Assembly (NCBI GenBank): GCA_012295275.1 | Contig: CM022678.1 | Span: 19,795,556-19,820,555, forward strand | DNA: 25,000 bases | Source: Chrysomallon squamiferum | Taxonomy: Eukaryota > Mollusca > Gastropoda > Neomphalida > Peltospiridae | Direction: 5' to 3' | Notes under the pieces: model-generated | The model's database searches: none | Told to the model about the DNA's origin: nothing | What the model saw: the letters and a program-made list of their open reading frames with translations, nothing else | Made by a program: the position numbers and the translations under genes | Shown: in pieces, positions 1 to 10,370 of the stretch | Layout: every line of letters begins with the position of its first letter | How positions within the stretch are numbered: the first letter of the stretch is position 1

Positions 1-28
1 AATTTAGTGTATTAATATGTATGCAGTA

Positions 29-52
29 AGTACGTATTTATGAATACGTACT
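29..52. repeat. perfect 10-bp inverted repeat (hairpin)
   Basis: AGTACGTATT, loop TATG, AATACGTACT. The arms are exactly complementary and contain the palindrome TACGTA. No surrounding gene; role unknown. Confidence 0.85.
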
Positions 53-106
53 AATTATGAATAAGTGCGTGTATATTTGTTTCTTGTTTAATATTCGTGA
101 GAGAGG

Positions 107-110
<4 letters not shown>

Positions 111-187
<77 letters not shown>
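111..187. repeat. (AG)n microsatellite
   Basis: 77 bp of uninterrupted AG, preceded by a short GAGAGAGG stretch. Confidence 0.98.
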
Positions 188-189
<2 letters not shown>

Positions 190-298
190 ATAACTTTTTA
201 AAATTAAATAATTTATATGTCTTTTTGTAGTCTGTCAGCTTACGTCTGTCAGATTGTCTGTCAGTGCATGTAAATATTTAACATCATAGAGAAACACG

Positions 299-560
299 AA
301 AAAAAAAAAAAAAAGAACAAAAAAAAAGGGTGGTGTGAGACCGACGTAAAAGTGTCACATAAAACGTGTTATTAATGTGTCATCTATTATTTACAGCGCG
401 CACCACGTGCCGCGCGCAGTCGTGTCACGTGACCTGTCGAGTACCGCCATGACTGATACATAATTAATACAAGCTGTAGATTATTCATAGTCAACATGTT
501 ACCAGTGTTCACACACTGAAACCCGTCACGAGAGCCGAGTCCACAGTAAACACCTCGGAT
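299..560. other. non-repetitive block with two CACGTG E-boxes
   Basis: After an A-run (299-328) the block becomes GC-richer: CACGTG at 404-409 inside GCGCG-rich DNA, and GTCACGTGAC at 424-433. No coding potential was seen. Possibly regulatory. Confidence 0.35.
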
Positions 561-806
561 TAAAGGAACATAGAGCAGAAAATGAACAAGCAGAAGAAAA
601 AAAAATATAAAAAAAATGTGACGGAAAAAAAAAAAAAAAAAGAAAAAGAAAAATTTAAAAATGGGAAAGAAATGAAGAAAGAGCAGAAAAGAAAAGAATA
701 TGAATTATGAAAAAGAGGAAAATGGAGAGTAAAAAAAAAAAAAAAAAAAATTATGAGTAGGAAGTAAACGAAGAATAAAAACGTTCGTTAACAAGAAGAA
801 AAAAGG

Positions 807-837
<31 letters not shown>

Positions 838-1045
838 CAGGAATAAAATTGTATAAGAAACAAGAAGAAAAGAGAAATAGACGAAGAATTTGAGATAAAT
901 TAGAAAGAATATACGGAAATGAAGAATAAGTAAAAAAAAAAAAAAAAAAAAAAAAAGAAAAATGAAAGAAAAAAAAGTAAATTAAGAGGAATAAAATCAA
1001 GGACAAGAAAACGAAGAAGAAACTAAGAAAGCAAAGACGATTTCC
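560..1045. repeat. purine-rich (A/G) tract with poly-A runs
   Basis: Nearly 500 bp in which the plus strand is overwhelmingly A and G, with A-runs at 731-750, 808-829 and 932-956 and many AAGA/GAAA units. The Phe-rich minus-strand reading frame across it is a translation of this tract and is not a gene. Confidence 0.85.
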
Positions 1046-1195
1046 AGTAATCAGATATATTTTAAAATCCTTTAACGTCATAATTAATTTTATTATTATT
1101 TTTTTTTATCTGCTTACACTCGTAAATTAGATAAACAAACTGGTTATATTAAAACAATTCCAGAAATACATAAATAATTATTTAGAATTTTGTTA

Positions 1196-1540
1196 TGACA
1201 TTTTTGAATCCTTCACTCATAGTCATTACGTTTTAAAAACTTGTAATTGTAATGGCTACAGTTTAAAAAATTTCAGTAATAATGGTTACATTTTAAATTA
1301 TTACAGTAGTCATTAAGGTTACATTTTAAAGAGCTGTAACCTTTGTAATTACTTTTTTAAATCGTCTCATGTTGGTTATTACGTTTGAAAATCCTGTAAT
1401 TAAATATTCCTATCGGTTTTAAATCTTTTAATCATTACGGTTACATTTTAAATCCTATTTTCATCGTGGTTACGGTTTTAAGCTCGATTAATCATACTGG
1501 TTACATTTTCATCGTATTATCCTCTTTTGTTACAAATCCT
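1196..1540. repeat. degenerate 30-bp tandem array, about 12 copies
   Basis: Units with consensus near GTTACATTTTAAATCCTGTA begin at about 1196, 1226, 1256, 1286, 1319, 1349, 1379, 1411, 1441, 1470, 1501 and 1530, i.e. spacing 29-33 bp. Copies are diverged, indicating an old minisatellite. No open frame runs through it. Confidence 0.8.
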
Positions 1541-1544
1541 GGAA

Positions 1545-2400
1545 AGATGCTTCACGCTGTTGTAAATCAGAATTCAACGATTTAATTAAAATCAATACTT
1601 AAAAGATATATTAATTTTTTTTATTTTTTTAAATTGTATAAGAGAAATTACTTTCTGTCGACAGTCATACAAAATAAAATGAAGTAGTATTTCAAGGTCA
1701 AGGAAGGAAAAATCAGTTAAACTTATAAAGAGAATGCCAATGTGTTTCTAAATACAACTCGGTTGTCATAGCAACCGTTGCGATTAATTGGGGTGGAGAA
1801 CGACTCGAGAATGGGTTATGGGAAATGAAAAATGCAAAATACAGAGCGCATTTAACATATTAAAGGAAAATAATAATAATAAAGAAGTAAGTAACAAAAA
1901 AAAAGATGAATTGTTTATTATTTCGTGCATTTTATATTTAATTTCGTTAATTATTTATTTCCATTTATTTCTTTGTTTGTTGGTTTATTTCTTTGTTTGA
2001 TTGTTTGTTTGTTTGTTCATTTATAATGAAATACGACTGTAGATTAGATTAAAAAAAAAAAAATTAAAGATTTCATCAAACTGCAAATGAGAAATGATTA
2101 GATGATTTTAGGTAAAATGTGTTTTCAGTTGCAACTGTGGTGAAATAACGGCCATCTTAAGAAAGATTTTGTAAAATTAATTTAAAGGCACAGACACACA
2201 AAAAGATTTCTAGTGATTGTTTGTTTGTTTTCTTTGTTTGACGATTTTTCTAAATACAGTAAAAAACTTTTCACTTTATCGAATAAATTGAAATATACAT
2301 CAGCTAAAGATATTTATAGAATCTTTGTGATAATGTTTTTTTTAATGATTTCAAAGAGCGAAAACCATTTTAAATTATTCTGTACTTCATTGAGTTTCTG
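1545..2400. other. AT-rich non-coding stretch
   Basis: No exon is recognised. It contains the X-box-like dyad at 1762-1775 and TTTG/TTTA-biased DNA at 1930-2020 and 2210-2240. Two short open frames here (1788-2000, 2213-2401) are AT-rich without recognisable domains. Confidence 0.6.
1762..1775 (+). promoter_or_regulatory. RFX X-box-like dyad
   Basis: GTTGTCATAGCAAC, preceded by G and followed by CG, matches the imperfect inverted repeat bound by RFX factors at 12 of 14 positions of GTTRCCATGGYAAC by eye. Confidence 0.4.
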
Positions 2401-2405
2401 AGATT

Positions 2406-2408
<3 letters not shown>

Positions 2409-2449
<41 letters not shown>

Positions 2450-2452
2450 TTA
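2409..2452. repeat. (TTTA)n microsatellite
   Basis: About 44 bp of uninterrupted ATTT/TTTA tetranucleotide. Confidence 0.97.
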
Positions 2453-2599
2453 TTTTTAACTTTTATGCTTTTTTTCGATGTAATTTTACCAGAAAACTAC
2501 AGAAATAAGGAAAACGATGCAAACACATGAGAAAAAGGAGAAAGATGTTCTATGTTAAAATTTTAGTAAACTGCAAACTTAAATATATACAAAGATGGA

Positions 2600-2770
2600 A
2601 TAGGTACATAGATAAATAGATAGATAGATAGATAGAAAGATACACACACAAACACACATACACACACACACACATATACACACACACAACCTCGCATACT
2701 CATACCAAAATTCATACATAAAACATACACACATATATATATATACACACACACATACACACACACAAAG
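2600..2770. repeat. compound GATA / CA / TA simple-repeat region
   Basis: A GATA run at 2610-2640 is followed by interrupted CA runs at 2641-2690 and 2727-2768 with a short TA stretch. The Cys/Val/Tyr-rich minus-strand frames are translations of this DNA. Confidence 0.93.
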
Positions 2771-2879
2771 AAGATGAAGATACTTAAAAGACACTAGTGA
2801 TAACATTTCGACATTTCGTGTGTTAAAAATCAATATATAAATCACTGTATTCCAAATAGCGATTACAGAAACCAGTCAT

Positions 2880-3200
2880 AGAGCACCAACGTCACTGACA
2901 ACAACAACCACGACAACATCAATATCGACGATGATGATGCGACGATGTGGTTAAAATCATAATGACGACGATATGGTTATAATGATGAAAATGATGATGT
3001 TGATGATGATAAAAAAATAAAGAAGAAGATTTTAATAATAAAAAGAAATTAATGACGACGATGATAACAACAATAGTAACACTAATATTAACAACAACAA
3101 CAACAACATTATGAAAAATAATAATAATAATTTCATTATCATCATCATCATCGTCATCGTCGACGTCATTAATATTAATATTAGTATTTGATTTGTATTA
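2880..3200. repeat. cryptic trinucleotide-rich region (GAT/AAC/AAT)
   Basis: Shifting runs of ACA, GAT, GAC, AAC, AAT and ATC occupy about 320 bp with no single pure array. Non-coding; typical degenerate microsatellite DNA. Confidence 0.8.
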
Positions 3201-3233
3201 ACAAAACCACTGCCTTGTAAAGTGAACCTTTTA

Positions 3234-3241
3234 TGACGTCA
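3234..3241. promoter_or_regulatory. CRE-like palindrome TGACGTCA
   Basis: Exact consensus CREB/ATF site in otherwise trinucleotide-biased DNA. Function not shown. Confidence 0.3.
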
Positions 3242-3412
3242 GGAAAAATACTACGTCAACAGTAACAATGGAAAAATATGAACAATGGTGCAAACATCAG
3301 CAGCAACATCTTGCACAAAACTCAACAAGAGAATCTTAATTAAAAGAAATCACCAACAACGTCATTGTCGTTAGCAACCTTGTAAAATACGACTTCAACA
3401 ACACAGAAGATT

Positions 3413-3510
3413 ATTATCGGCGACTTCGTAAAGGACAACAACTACTACAGCAAAATACGTTATTATCGGCGTCGTTGTGAAATATAACAACTACTACAAC
3501 AAAGTACAGT
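3413..3510. repeat. 49-bp direct duplication
   Basis: Two diverged copies start ATTATCGGCG at 3413 and 3462 and both continue through ACAACTACTAC and AAANTAC. A weaker related segment precedes them at 3361-3410. Confidence 0.75.
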
Positions 3511-3790
3511 TTTATTGTCACATGTCCGCATTCGTAAAAAAAAAGCCAAAATAAATTTAAAAAATTAAAATAAATAAATGAATAAATAAACGAGTATTTG
3601 TAGCGAAATCTACTAATTTACATAATGCATATTTTATTAAGTATTTATTTAAATATTTATTTAGGTCTCTCTTTGAGGAGAAGGAAAAACAAGATGATTT
3701 ATTTTTGTTTTTAATTTTATCTTTTTTTTTTCTTTTCTTATTTTATGAAAAATGTGGGCGTTAAAAGCGACAGTTGGTTTTATGGATGTA

Positions 3791-3794
<4 letters not shown>

Positions 3795-3863
<69 letters not shown>

Positions 3864-3902
3864 ATATATCTATTATTTTATAACTGAGGCGTTGTGTGTG
3901 TT

Positions 3903-3981
<79 letters not shown>
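3795..3981. repeat. compound (TG)n / (GA)n microsatellite
   Basis: (TG)n at 3795-3861, a 30-bp spacer, a second TG run, then (GA)n at 3918-3981. The 88-aa frame across it (Cys-Val then Arg-Glu repeats) is an artefact. Confidence 0.98.
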
Positions 3982-3984
<3 letters not shown>

Positions 3985-4817
3985 ATACAAACAAGACAAA
4001 CACATTTCTAATAGAACAGACGTCAATCATTATATCTATTATAAGTTCCATCTCCAACGGTTTCTAATAAAACGCTAATAACAGTTAATCACGTACAAAA
4101 ATATAAGACTCCTGTATAGAAAATAGCATTTTCTTTAATTTACTTCACACACAAAATGACGTCACGCAAGATTTATTACATACCGTCAGAGTTACGCGGG
4201 AACTGTTGTCTCTCTCGGGAGACACAATAAAGAGAATTACGTAGGCGATAACTTTATTGGGCACTTAAATAAAATGGCGCGAAATCGCCAGATGAAGTAC
4301 TACTTTCTTTACGTTAGTGTTAATAACTTTGAGGTGATGTAGGTCGCTGTGAAAAGAACAATTACTCTTTTATACCTTTCACAAGAGCAATTCAGATAAT
4401 TATCTCATTAGCGTTAACAGATCGTTTAACTTACAGGCAGTTCTATTTTAAGAACACAAAAAGGGTATTGTCCTGTTCTGTACGATTTAAATAGCGAAGG
4501 ATGAAGACAAATGAAAATTTAATATATGCGACCTACTAATACACTAAATATGCAAATGAGCCGAAAACTAGAAAAATATGTGTTTATATAGATTACGCAG
4601 TGAATACGTAATTTCGTTGAGTTAATATTTCTTTACTGTCATTATTATTACTATTTTAATCATCTTCATATTTAGTGTTAATATGATGCACATACACGCA
4701 AGATTAAGATGATTAGCTGTGTGTTTTGTTATTGCTGCTTTTGCTGTTTGTCTTTGAAGGTGTTATTGTTTAAATTATGAATGGTACTTTTACTTTCTGT
4801 TTTTCTGCTGTTCGTAC

Positions 4818-4820
<3 letters not shown>
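3982..4820. other. non-coding stretch with CRE and octamer motifs
   Basis: Largely free of simple repeats. It contains TGACGTCA at 4157-4164, a 6-bp hairpin TGTCTC/GAGACA near 4208-4225, and the POU octamer ATGCAAAT at 4550-4557. No exon is recognised; it may hold intronic regulatory DNA. Confidence 0.4.

Positions 4821-4910
<90 letters not shown>
4821..4910. repeat. (TC)n microsatellite
   Basis: 90 bp of uninterrupted TC. The Ser-Leu-repeat frames across it are artefacts. Confidence 0.98.
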
Positions 4911-4912
<2 letters not shown>

Positions 4913-6180
4913 ATCACTCTACACCTTCTGTTAATCGACGTAATACTCTTTTGGCATGTTTTAATTTCATCATCATCGCTAATCTCTCTCTCAACAACAA
5001 GATCTAATCAACGGCTGAGGTTTCCGATTTTCGATCTCCTCCAATCACCTCACCCTCCCCCCCACCCCCGTCCCTCTTTCTTTCACACAACGCCTTCTTC
5101 GAGTAATTTTCGGCGAGTGTCAGTGAATGTAATAGTACTTCCAACGTCGACCTTGTTCAGCTGGCAAAGCAATCTCTCCAACGCATCGACTCTGAAAACA
5201 CTTGATACAAATTGAAAACGAATCGTTTCTTTAAAACGACGTCTTCAACGACCACTACTTCAACGACTAGTGTTCTAAAAACAGCATTATGACACTTCCG
5301 CATTTGTCTCCCTTTGCAAAAAAAAAAAAAAAAAAAAAGAAAGAAAGAAAAAAGGAGCATGTCAATAAATTCAAGTTTTTTTCCAAGATACAGTGTGTAT
5401 GTTTTGTGTCAATAAAAGCACGCTATCAATGAAAATCTTTCTATTACAAGATGCACTGTGTAAATCTGGTATCAATTACAGCAGAAAAGGTTGAAACGGG
5501 AGAAATAGACAAAACATTTATTTGTTCGCAACTGAGAATACTGGTCATTCCATACTGTTGTAAGAGAAGCAAATAACAAATAAATTGGTATATCACAAAA
5601 TTGTTCAAAAACATAAATTTTCCTATAATATTATATATCATCAAAAACAGCAGTAAAAACACATTAAAATAACTCCAAAATATCTTTGATATTATTACGA
5701 AATGGAAAAAAAAAAAAAAAAAAATTACGAATTTTTATCTGAATAAAATTTGTTGGAATTTACTTTCAAAAATCTATGGAGAACCGGCGATTTATTTTGA
5801 TCATCTGACAGCATAGACACTGAATATCTTAAACAAGTTCAAGCCAGATATGCATATCTCATACGCCCAAATAATTTTTTTTTTTTTTATGAGTTCTAGA
5901 GCTGTAGTTACTTCCCTTCCTTGACCTATTTCGATACGAGCTTTGTGCTTTACGTCGAAGCTGAACTGAAAGCGAGTTACGTTCATGACCCGTACCGTAA
6001 GGTCCGCACTTAATCAGATACGTGAACAGATTACGTGTGTGCTAAATCTCTTTTCTGACAGCACAGATCAGAACTGAAACATCTAACAACGTAGTCAGTT
6101 ACGTTATTAATTTCAATCCTACTAAAGCAATCGCGTCAGGCATAGACAAACATTGTCAGAATAATTAAAACTCGTCATGA
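4911..6180. other. non-coding stretch with small repeats
   Basis: Contains the C-rich quadruplex motif at 5053-5074, poly-A at 5318-5338 followed by AAGA units, a diverged 63-bp direct repeat (copies starting about 5385 and 5448, 27 of 36 bases alike), and A/T runs at 5706-5723 and 5874-5888. No gene recognised. Confidence 0.5.
5053..5074 (-). other. G-quadruplex motif (minus strand)
   Basis: Plus strand shows CCC-T-C7-A-C5-GT-CCC, i.e. four G-runs on the minus strand with loops of 1, 1 and 2 nt. Confidence 0.6.
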
Positions 6181-6186
6181 CTAATC

Positions 6187-6285
6187 ATCATTATCATGAA
6201 CGTAATGATCAGTATCATTATCATTAACGTAATGATCAGTATCATTATCATGAACGTAATGATCAGTATCATCATCATCATTAAC
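6187..6285. repeat. 27-bp tandem repeat, 3 full copies plus partial
   Basis: Copies at 6187-6213, 6214-6240 and 6241-6267, each ATCATTATCAT(G/T)AACGTAATGATCAGT read in two pieces, differ at one position; a partial fourth follows. The unit is itself near-palindromic (TGATCA, ACGT). Confidence 0.92.
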
Positions 6286-6379
6286 ACCGTTACGCAGTTG
6301 TTGTGGTAGTTGTAATTTTTAATCATCTTATCGTCCGTTTGGTTTTCATTATTGCATTGGCAATGCTTTCGTCATTACT

Positions 6380-6710
6380 ACACCGGTACTACTATTACTA
6401 CTACTACGTGATTACGTCAGCGCTGACGTTTTCAGTCTAGTTCGTGGTCGTTGTAGTACAAGTTGTGGTGATGACAGTAGTAGTTGTAATACTACTAGTA
6501 GTTGTTGTTGTAATAGTATTAGTAGCAGTAGCAGCAGCTGTAATAGTATTAGTAGCAGAAATAGACGTAGCAGTTGTAGTAGTTTGTTATACCAGCATCA
6601 GACGAGATCGTAATAGCAATAGCAGTTGTAGTGGTAGTAACAGTAGCCGCAGCAGTAGTTGTAGCAGTACTAGTAGCAGTAGTAGTGGTGGTTGTGGCAA
6701 TGGTATTGTG
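6380..6710. repeat. cryptic GTA/GTT/GCA trinucleotide region
   Basis: About 330 bp of interrupted GTA, GTT and GCA triplets, including the 20-mer TGTAATAGTATTAGTAGCAG at 6510 and again at 6540. The Val-rich plus frame and Leu-rich minus frame are translations of it. Confidence 0.8.
6414..6429. promoter_or_regulatory. 16-bp perfect palindrome ACGTCAGCGCTGACGT
   Basis: Two convergent TGACG half-sites of CRE type around an AGCGCT core; every base pairs with its symmetric partner. Could bind a bZIP dimer or be chance. Confidence 0.6.
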
Positions 6711-6719
6711 GCTGTCGTT

Positions 6720-7060
6720 TTGTTTCTAACTGTGTTACCAGCATTCTCCATTAACAAGAACACTCTGGCACTTAAACGGGTTTCACGTTTAATGAACATA
6801 CGCATAAACCGTAATCCAACCAGCCGTTATTCGTTGCCCAGCGTTTTATGCGCCACTAATTTGTCACAGTTATTCTTTCTGCTGCTCGTAAAAAATGTGT
6901 AATGCGCATTTTTTGATAAACTGGCATGAGTATACCTCAAACAAACTGGTACTCGTGCTCAGATTGAATTACGTATATTAAGCGTAACTGAGAACGCATT
7001 AAGTCTAGTAACGCATTTCATTTCACGTCTGCGAGCTGCCCAGATGTCGCTTTAGGCGGC
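6720..7060. other. non-coding stretch, nothing recognised
   Basis: Moderately GC-balanced, low in simple repeats, with no open frame having recognisable domains. Confidence 0.45.
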
Positions 7061-7115
7061 GATATTAGCCAATCAGCGCCGTCTTTTCTTATTAATATCG
7101 GCGGTGTTAATATCG
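7060..7115. promoter_or_regulatory. CCAAT-box flanked by TAATATCG repeats
   Basis: CGATATTA (7060-7067) is inverted relative to TAATATCG at 7093-7100 and 7108-7115. GCCAATCAGCG, a good NF-Y-type CCAAT box, lies between (7068-7078). The local DNA is GC-richer with GGCGGC and GGCGG. Confidence 0.4.
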
Positions 7116-7625
7116 ACTGGCGTTTAAAAAACCTCACTTCTTGTAACACGTTTTTATTGCGTTAAAAATTATAAAAAAAATAAAAATAAAAAAAAGTATT
7201 GGATTGGCGTTATGCACCTGATGATGCGGGCTGTATCGATATTATTTTAACTTATTTACAAAGAAATTTGCGGTGCGCTGCAAAGCAGGGAGGAAATAAA
7301 CCCTATTGAACAAACAACTGTTATCACATTCACTGGCCGGCTGCGGTGCTGCTGCTTTACGAGGTGCAATGTACGTGTGCTATAATTAGACGAATTAGAA
7401 CCCTGGTTCCGAACACCGCCACAGGCGAACATGTTTCAGACACACGCTTGTAATTAGTAGGTACGGTGGGGGATCGGGGGGGGGGTGAAACGTTACGCTG
7501 TACAGACATCTGTCTGTCAGTCCTGTACGTAAATGTGAATCTAAAAATGATTTTTATATTACATTAATATATCAGATATAATGTCACGTCACATCTTATT
7601 TGTTACTATTATTATCAGATGTTTC

Positions 7626-7630
<5 letters not shown>
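7116..7630. other. non-coding stretch, possible conserved element
   Basis: Low-repeat DNA with homeodomain-type cores (TATAATTAGAC 7381-7391, TGTAATTAG 7450-7458) and a G-run of 10 at 7476-7485 preceded by TGGGGG. No exon recognised. Confidence 0.35.
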
Positions 7631-7714
<84 letters not shown>

Positions 7715-7728
7715 CTGTGTGTGTGTGT
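7631..7728. repeat. (CT)n with GT tail
   Basis: (CT)n of 80 bp at 7631-7710 followed by GTGTCT and a short GT run. Confidence 0.98.
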
Positions 7729-7915
7729 ATTACAGTCTGTAATAGCTTTTCATGAATGAAGACTATCAGATAAAACGAAAATAAAATAATAATAAAAAAA
7801 AAACAAACATTTCACATAAAAATCTTCGTACAACGGAAACTTCATATTTTAAAGACGATATTTTTCAAACATATTCCAGAAACAGATATAACATTTGAAA
7901 AGATACGATAGATAA

Positions 7916-7951
7916 TATATATATATATATATATATAAAAAAAAAAAAAAA
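7916..7951. repeat. (TA)n plus poly-A
   Basis: AT dinucleotides to 7936, then A15. Confidence 0.95.
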
Positions 7952-7969
7952 TCATCCAACAACCTCATA

Positions 7970-7991
7970 ACCAACTCATCTCCGAGTTGGT
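7970..7991. repeat. 8-bp perfect hairpin
   Basis: ACCAACTC, loop ATCTCC, GAGTTGGT. The downstream sequence to 8280 is low-repeat and non-coding; the 80-aa minus frame at 8013-8255 shows no recognisable domain. Confidence 0.7.
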
Positions 7992-8357
7992 GTCTTATTT
8001 TACACCACACCATTAAAAAGCACGGTTATTAAAATTGATTTGTGGGGTTAAAAATAGACACACGTCTATGGCGAGATTCCGCCTCATTGCGTCTGCTACT
8101 CTGAGCAGCTTGGTGCAAACGTTTATGCGTTCTCCACACATTAACCCCAGCGAGTCGCACACAGGCAGACGTCGTCGTGGATGACTTATCAAATCAGCGG
8201 GAAAGACGAGAAACTGCGACGTCAGACACTTCGGGCTTGATTCAGTTAGAAACAAAAATTTCTCGTCTTAATTACAGGTTTGTGTGACGTTTGATGCAAA
8301 ACAACTTCGTTAAATCAGTTTAAAAAACACAGACAGAGTCAGATACACAGAGAGGAA

Positions 8358-8376
8358 GGGAGATGAGGGAGGGAGG

Positions 8377-8458
<82 letters not shown>
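8358..8458 (+). repeat. G-quadruplex motif running into (GA)n
   Basis: GGG-AGATGA-GGG-A-GGG-A-GGGGG at 8358-8379 is immediately followed by 80 bp of GA (8379-8458). Confidence 0.93.
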
Positions 8459-8460
<2 letters not shown>

Positions 8461-8990
8461 CCGTATAATAATTATTACCTTTCCAGAGTCAGAATGTAAC
8501 ACAGTGTTGATCTATAAAACAAAATAAATATTTCTTAAACACATTGCGCAGGAGTAACCCCTTTAGACGTAGGAATAACCCCCCCAACAAAGTGCGCGTT
8601 TCTTTAACTTAAGTATTAAAACCACGTTTACTGTTAACACAAACGTAGAACTCTTAACAAAGCAACTGATTTTTTTTTTTACCGTAACAACGACAAGTCA
8701 CGTAGCAAATCTGTTGATGTAATTACAACAAAAACAGATTGTGGCGAAGATCAAAGAACGTACTTCTTCGTGTAGAGGAACATCACAATCTTGTTAAGAC
8801 TTTCTTTATTCTTTCTGTCTTTTCCTTTTTTTTTTTTTTTTTTTTTTTTTTGCTTCAAGTTCTAAAGCAGTGACGTGTTGTAAAACCAGACGCAGAGCAG
8901 GATCTGTTTCTTTCTTTCTCGAGTTTTTAATCGGATTTCATTCATCGTCCTCTCGCTGTCAGTATGCCAACACCATTTTGCTTGTAGCCA
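8459..8990. other. non-coding stretch with poly-T
   Basis: AT-rich; contains a short imperfect duplication around AATAACCCC (8552-8585), a T10 run near 8670 and T26 at 8826-8851. No gene recognised. Confidence 0.55.
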
Positions 8991-9004
8991 GTTACCATGA
9001 CAAC
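8991..9004 (+). promoter_or_regulatory. RFX X-box-like dyad
   Basis: GTTACCATGACAAC: left half GTTACC and right half G-CAAC of the X-box. GTCACGTGAG lies 91 bp downstream at 9095-9104. Confidence 0.4.
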
Positions 9005-9094
9005 GGTATCGCGTTTAGATTTCTCTACCGCGTGGGCAGTGACAAACAGTTTACACAAAAAGTCAGCACTACTTCAGACAGAGGCTTTGAAGTA

Positions 9095-9104
9095 GTCACG
9101 TGAG
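9095..9104. promoter_or_regulatory. E-box GTCACGTGAG
   Basis: CACGTG core in bHLH-ZIP (USF/MITF/TFE-type) context. Confidence 0.35.
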
Positions 9105-9129
9105 AGGAAGTTTAGGTTATTCACATTTT

Positions 9130-9445
9130 TTTAATAACTTTTTTGTATGGTCAAACACATTTTTATAAAATAATTTCGGCAAATTATATATCCAAATATC
9201 TTTATAAACATATATATATATTTTTTCATACATCTCATTACATATAGATAGATGTAATACATAAAGTGTAGGCTATAGACAGAGAGATAAATATAAACAC
9301 AGGCAAACACATACACATAAACAAACATACATAAGCACACACACACAGAGAGACATACACACACATATACAGATATATATATATATGTAGATACACACGT
9401 ACCCACAAAAACAAATATATATATATATATATATATATACTCAAT
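9130..9445. repeat. degenerate TA/CA/GATA simple-repeat region
   Basis: Interrupted TA, CA and GATA units, ending in (TA)n at 9414-9440. Open frames here are translations of the repeats. Confidence 0.88.
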
Positions 9446-9460
9446 ATATATATTTATAAA

Positions 9461-9535
9461 GCAGTCACACTGGCGAAAGATAGGTTCTGCTGCTGATGAT
9501 GTGCCATACGTTCGAATCTCGTTAACGGCGAGATG
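9461..9535 (+). mobile_element. possible tRNA-derived SINE head (degenerate)
   Basis: GCAGTC, then TGGCGAAAGATAGG (9471-9484, box A-like), then GTTCGAATC (9510-9518, box B-like) about 40 bp later. The T-arm does not pair well and no clean cloverleaf forms, so it is not a tRNA gene. It would be the RNA polymerase III promoter end of a decayed SINE. Confidence 0.35.
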
Positions 9536-9896
9536 TTTGTGAAGTCGTGATTTGACGTTGCCATCCTACGTCATAGCGTTTCTGAATACTGTCTATGTGC
9601 AGAGTCTAATTAGACGTACATACGACAACAGAACATTCATTCTTAAATACAAATGTACATTCATAGTTACATCTAAGTACAGTTAATTAATCGTAAAATG
9701 TATTATAAGACTCAGTCATTGCCAACCACAAAGATACATGCATTCATACATACATTCATTATAATAATTCTATGATATTAATTCTTGTCAAAAATGTATC
9801 ATTTGTACACATTAACTGATAATGACATAAAATTATTCTGCCGTGCAAACACAGGAGACAGGGCTAAAGTTGTTCTGTGCATGTCAAGTAATCAGT
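9536..9896. other. AT-rich non-coding stretch
   Basis: No gene, array or clear motif; only scattered ACATTCAT-like words. Confidence 0.55.
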
Positions 9897-9946
9897 GTTG
9901 CCATAGCAACAGGTTATTTCAGAGGTTTTAACTTCCGTCACGTGAC
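9897..9946 (+). promoter_or_regulatory. X-box plus GTCACGTGAC E-box pair
   Basis: GTTGCCATAGCAAC (9897-9910), the best X-box in the window with fully paired half-sites, is followed 26 bp later by the palindrome GTCACGTGAC (9937-9946). Confidence 0.5.
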
Positions 9947-10019
9947 GTTTCAACTAAAACTCCGCATACAGACTTTTGCAAAGTTATAAATTATAAAATA
10001 TATCTCTGAACGCATCTTC

Positions 10020-10262
10020 CCATCTGTTCATCCACACATCTGTGTTTTGTATTTTTTTATCAGTCTATCTGCCAGAATATCTATTTACTTTGTGACTGTC
10101 AGTCTGTCTGTCAAAATGTACGTCCATATGTCTGTGTATAATCAATAAATATTCAGATATTTACGTCATAATGCCTGTCTTTCTGTCTGTGTCACTCTGT
10201 CTGTCTGTCTGACTATCGAAATAACGGACACAGAGAGAAAGTTAGACGGATAGATAGATAAA
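10020..10262. repeat. degenerate TCTG/TATC tetranucleotide region
   Basis: Recurring CATCTGT, GTCTGTCTGTC and GATAGATA words, resembling decayed microsatellite DNA. Confidence 0.75.
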
Positions 10263-10370
10263 GGGTAACATGGTTTCATGAATGCACTGAAATAGAATTT
10301 TTTTTTTAAGTTTAATTCTTCACTGATTACGTCATAGCTTTGCTCATCCAGCGTGATGAGTAGAGTGGGC

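Noticed and set aside
3745-4011. Arg-Glu, Ser-Leu and Cys-Val repeat proteins across GA, CT and TG tracts (also 4729-5215, 8320-8502, 11623-11814, 12045-12269, 13473-13773, 15639-15824, 21566-22037, 22242-22457)
   Set aside because: Dinucleotide repeats translate as open in every frame; no start context, splice or domain evidence.
8013-8255. 80-codon minus frame in low-repeat DNA
   Set aside because: No recognisable domain, no convincing splice sites, length expected by chance in a GC-balanced patch.
9461-9535. Functional tRNA gene
   Set aside because: Box-like words are present but the acceptor, anticodon and T stems do not pair; kept only as a possible SINE remnant.
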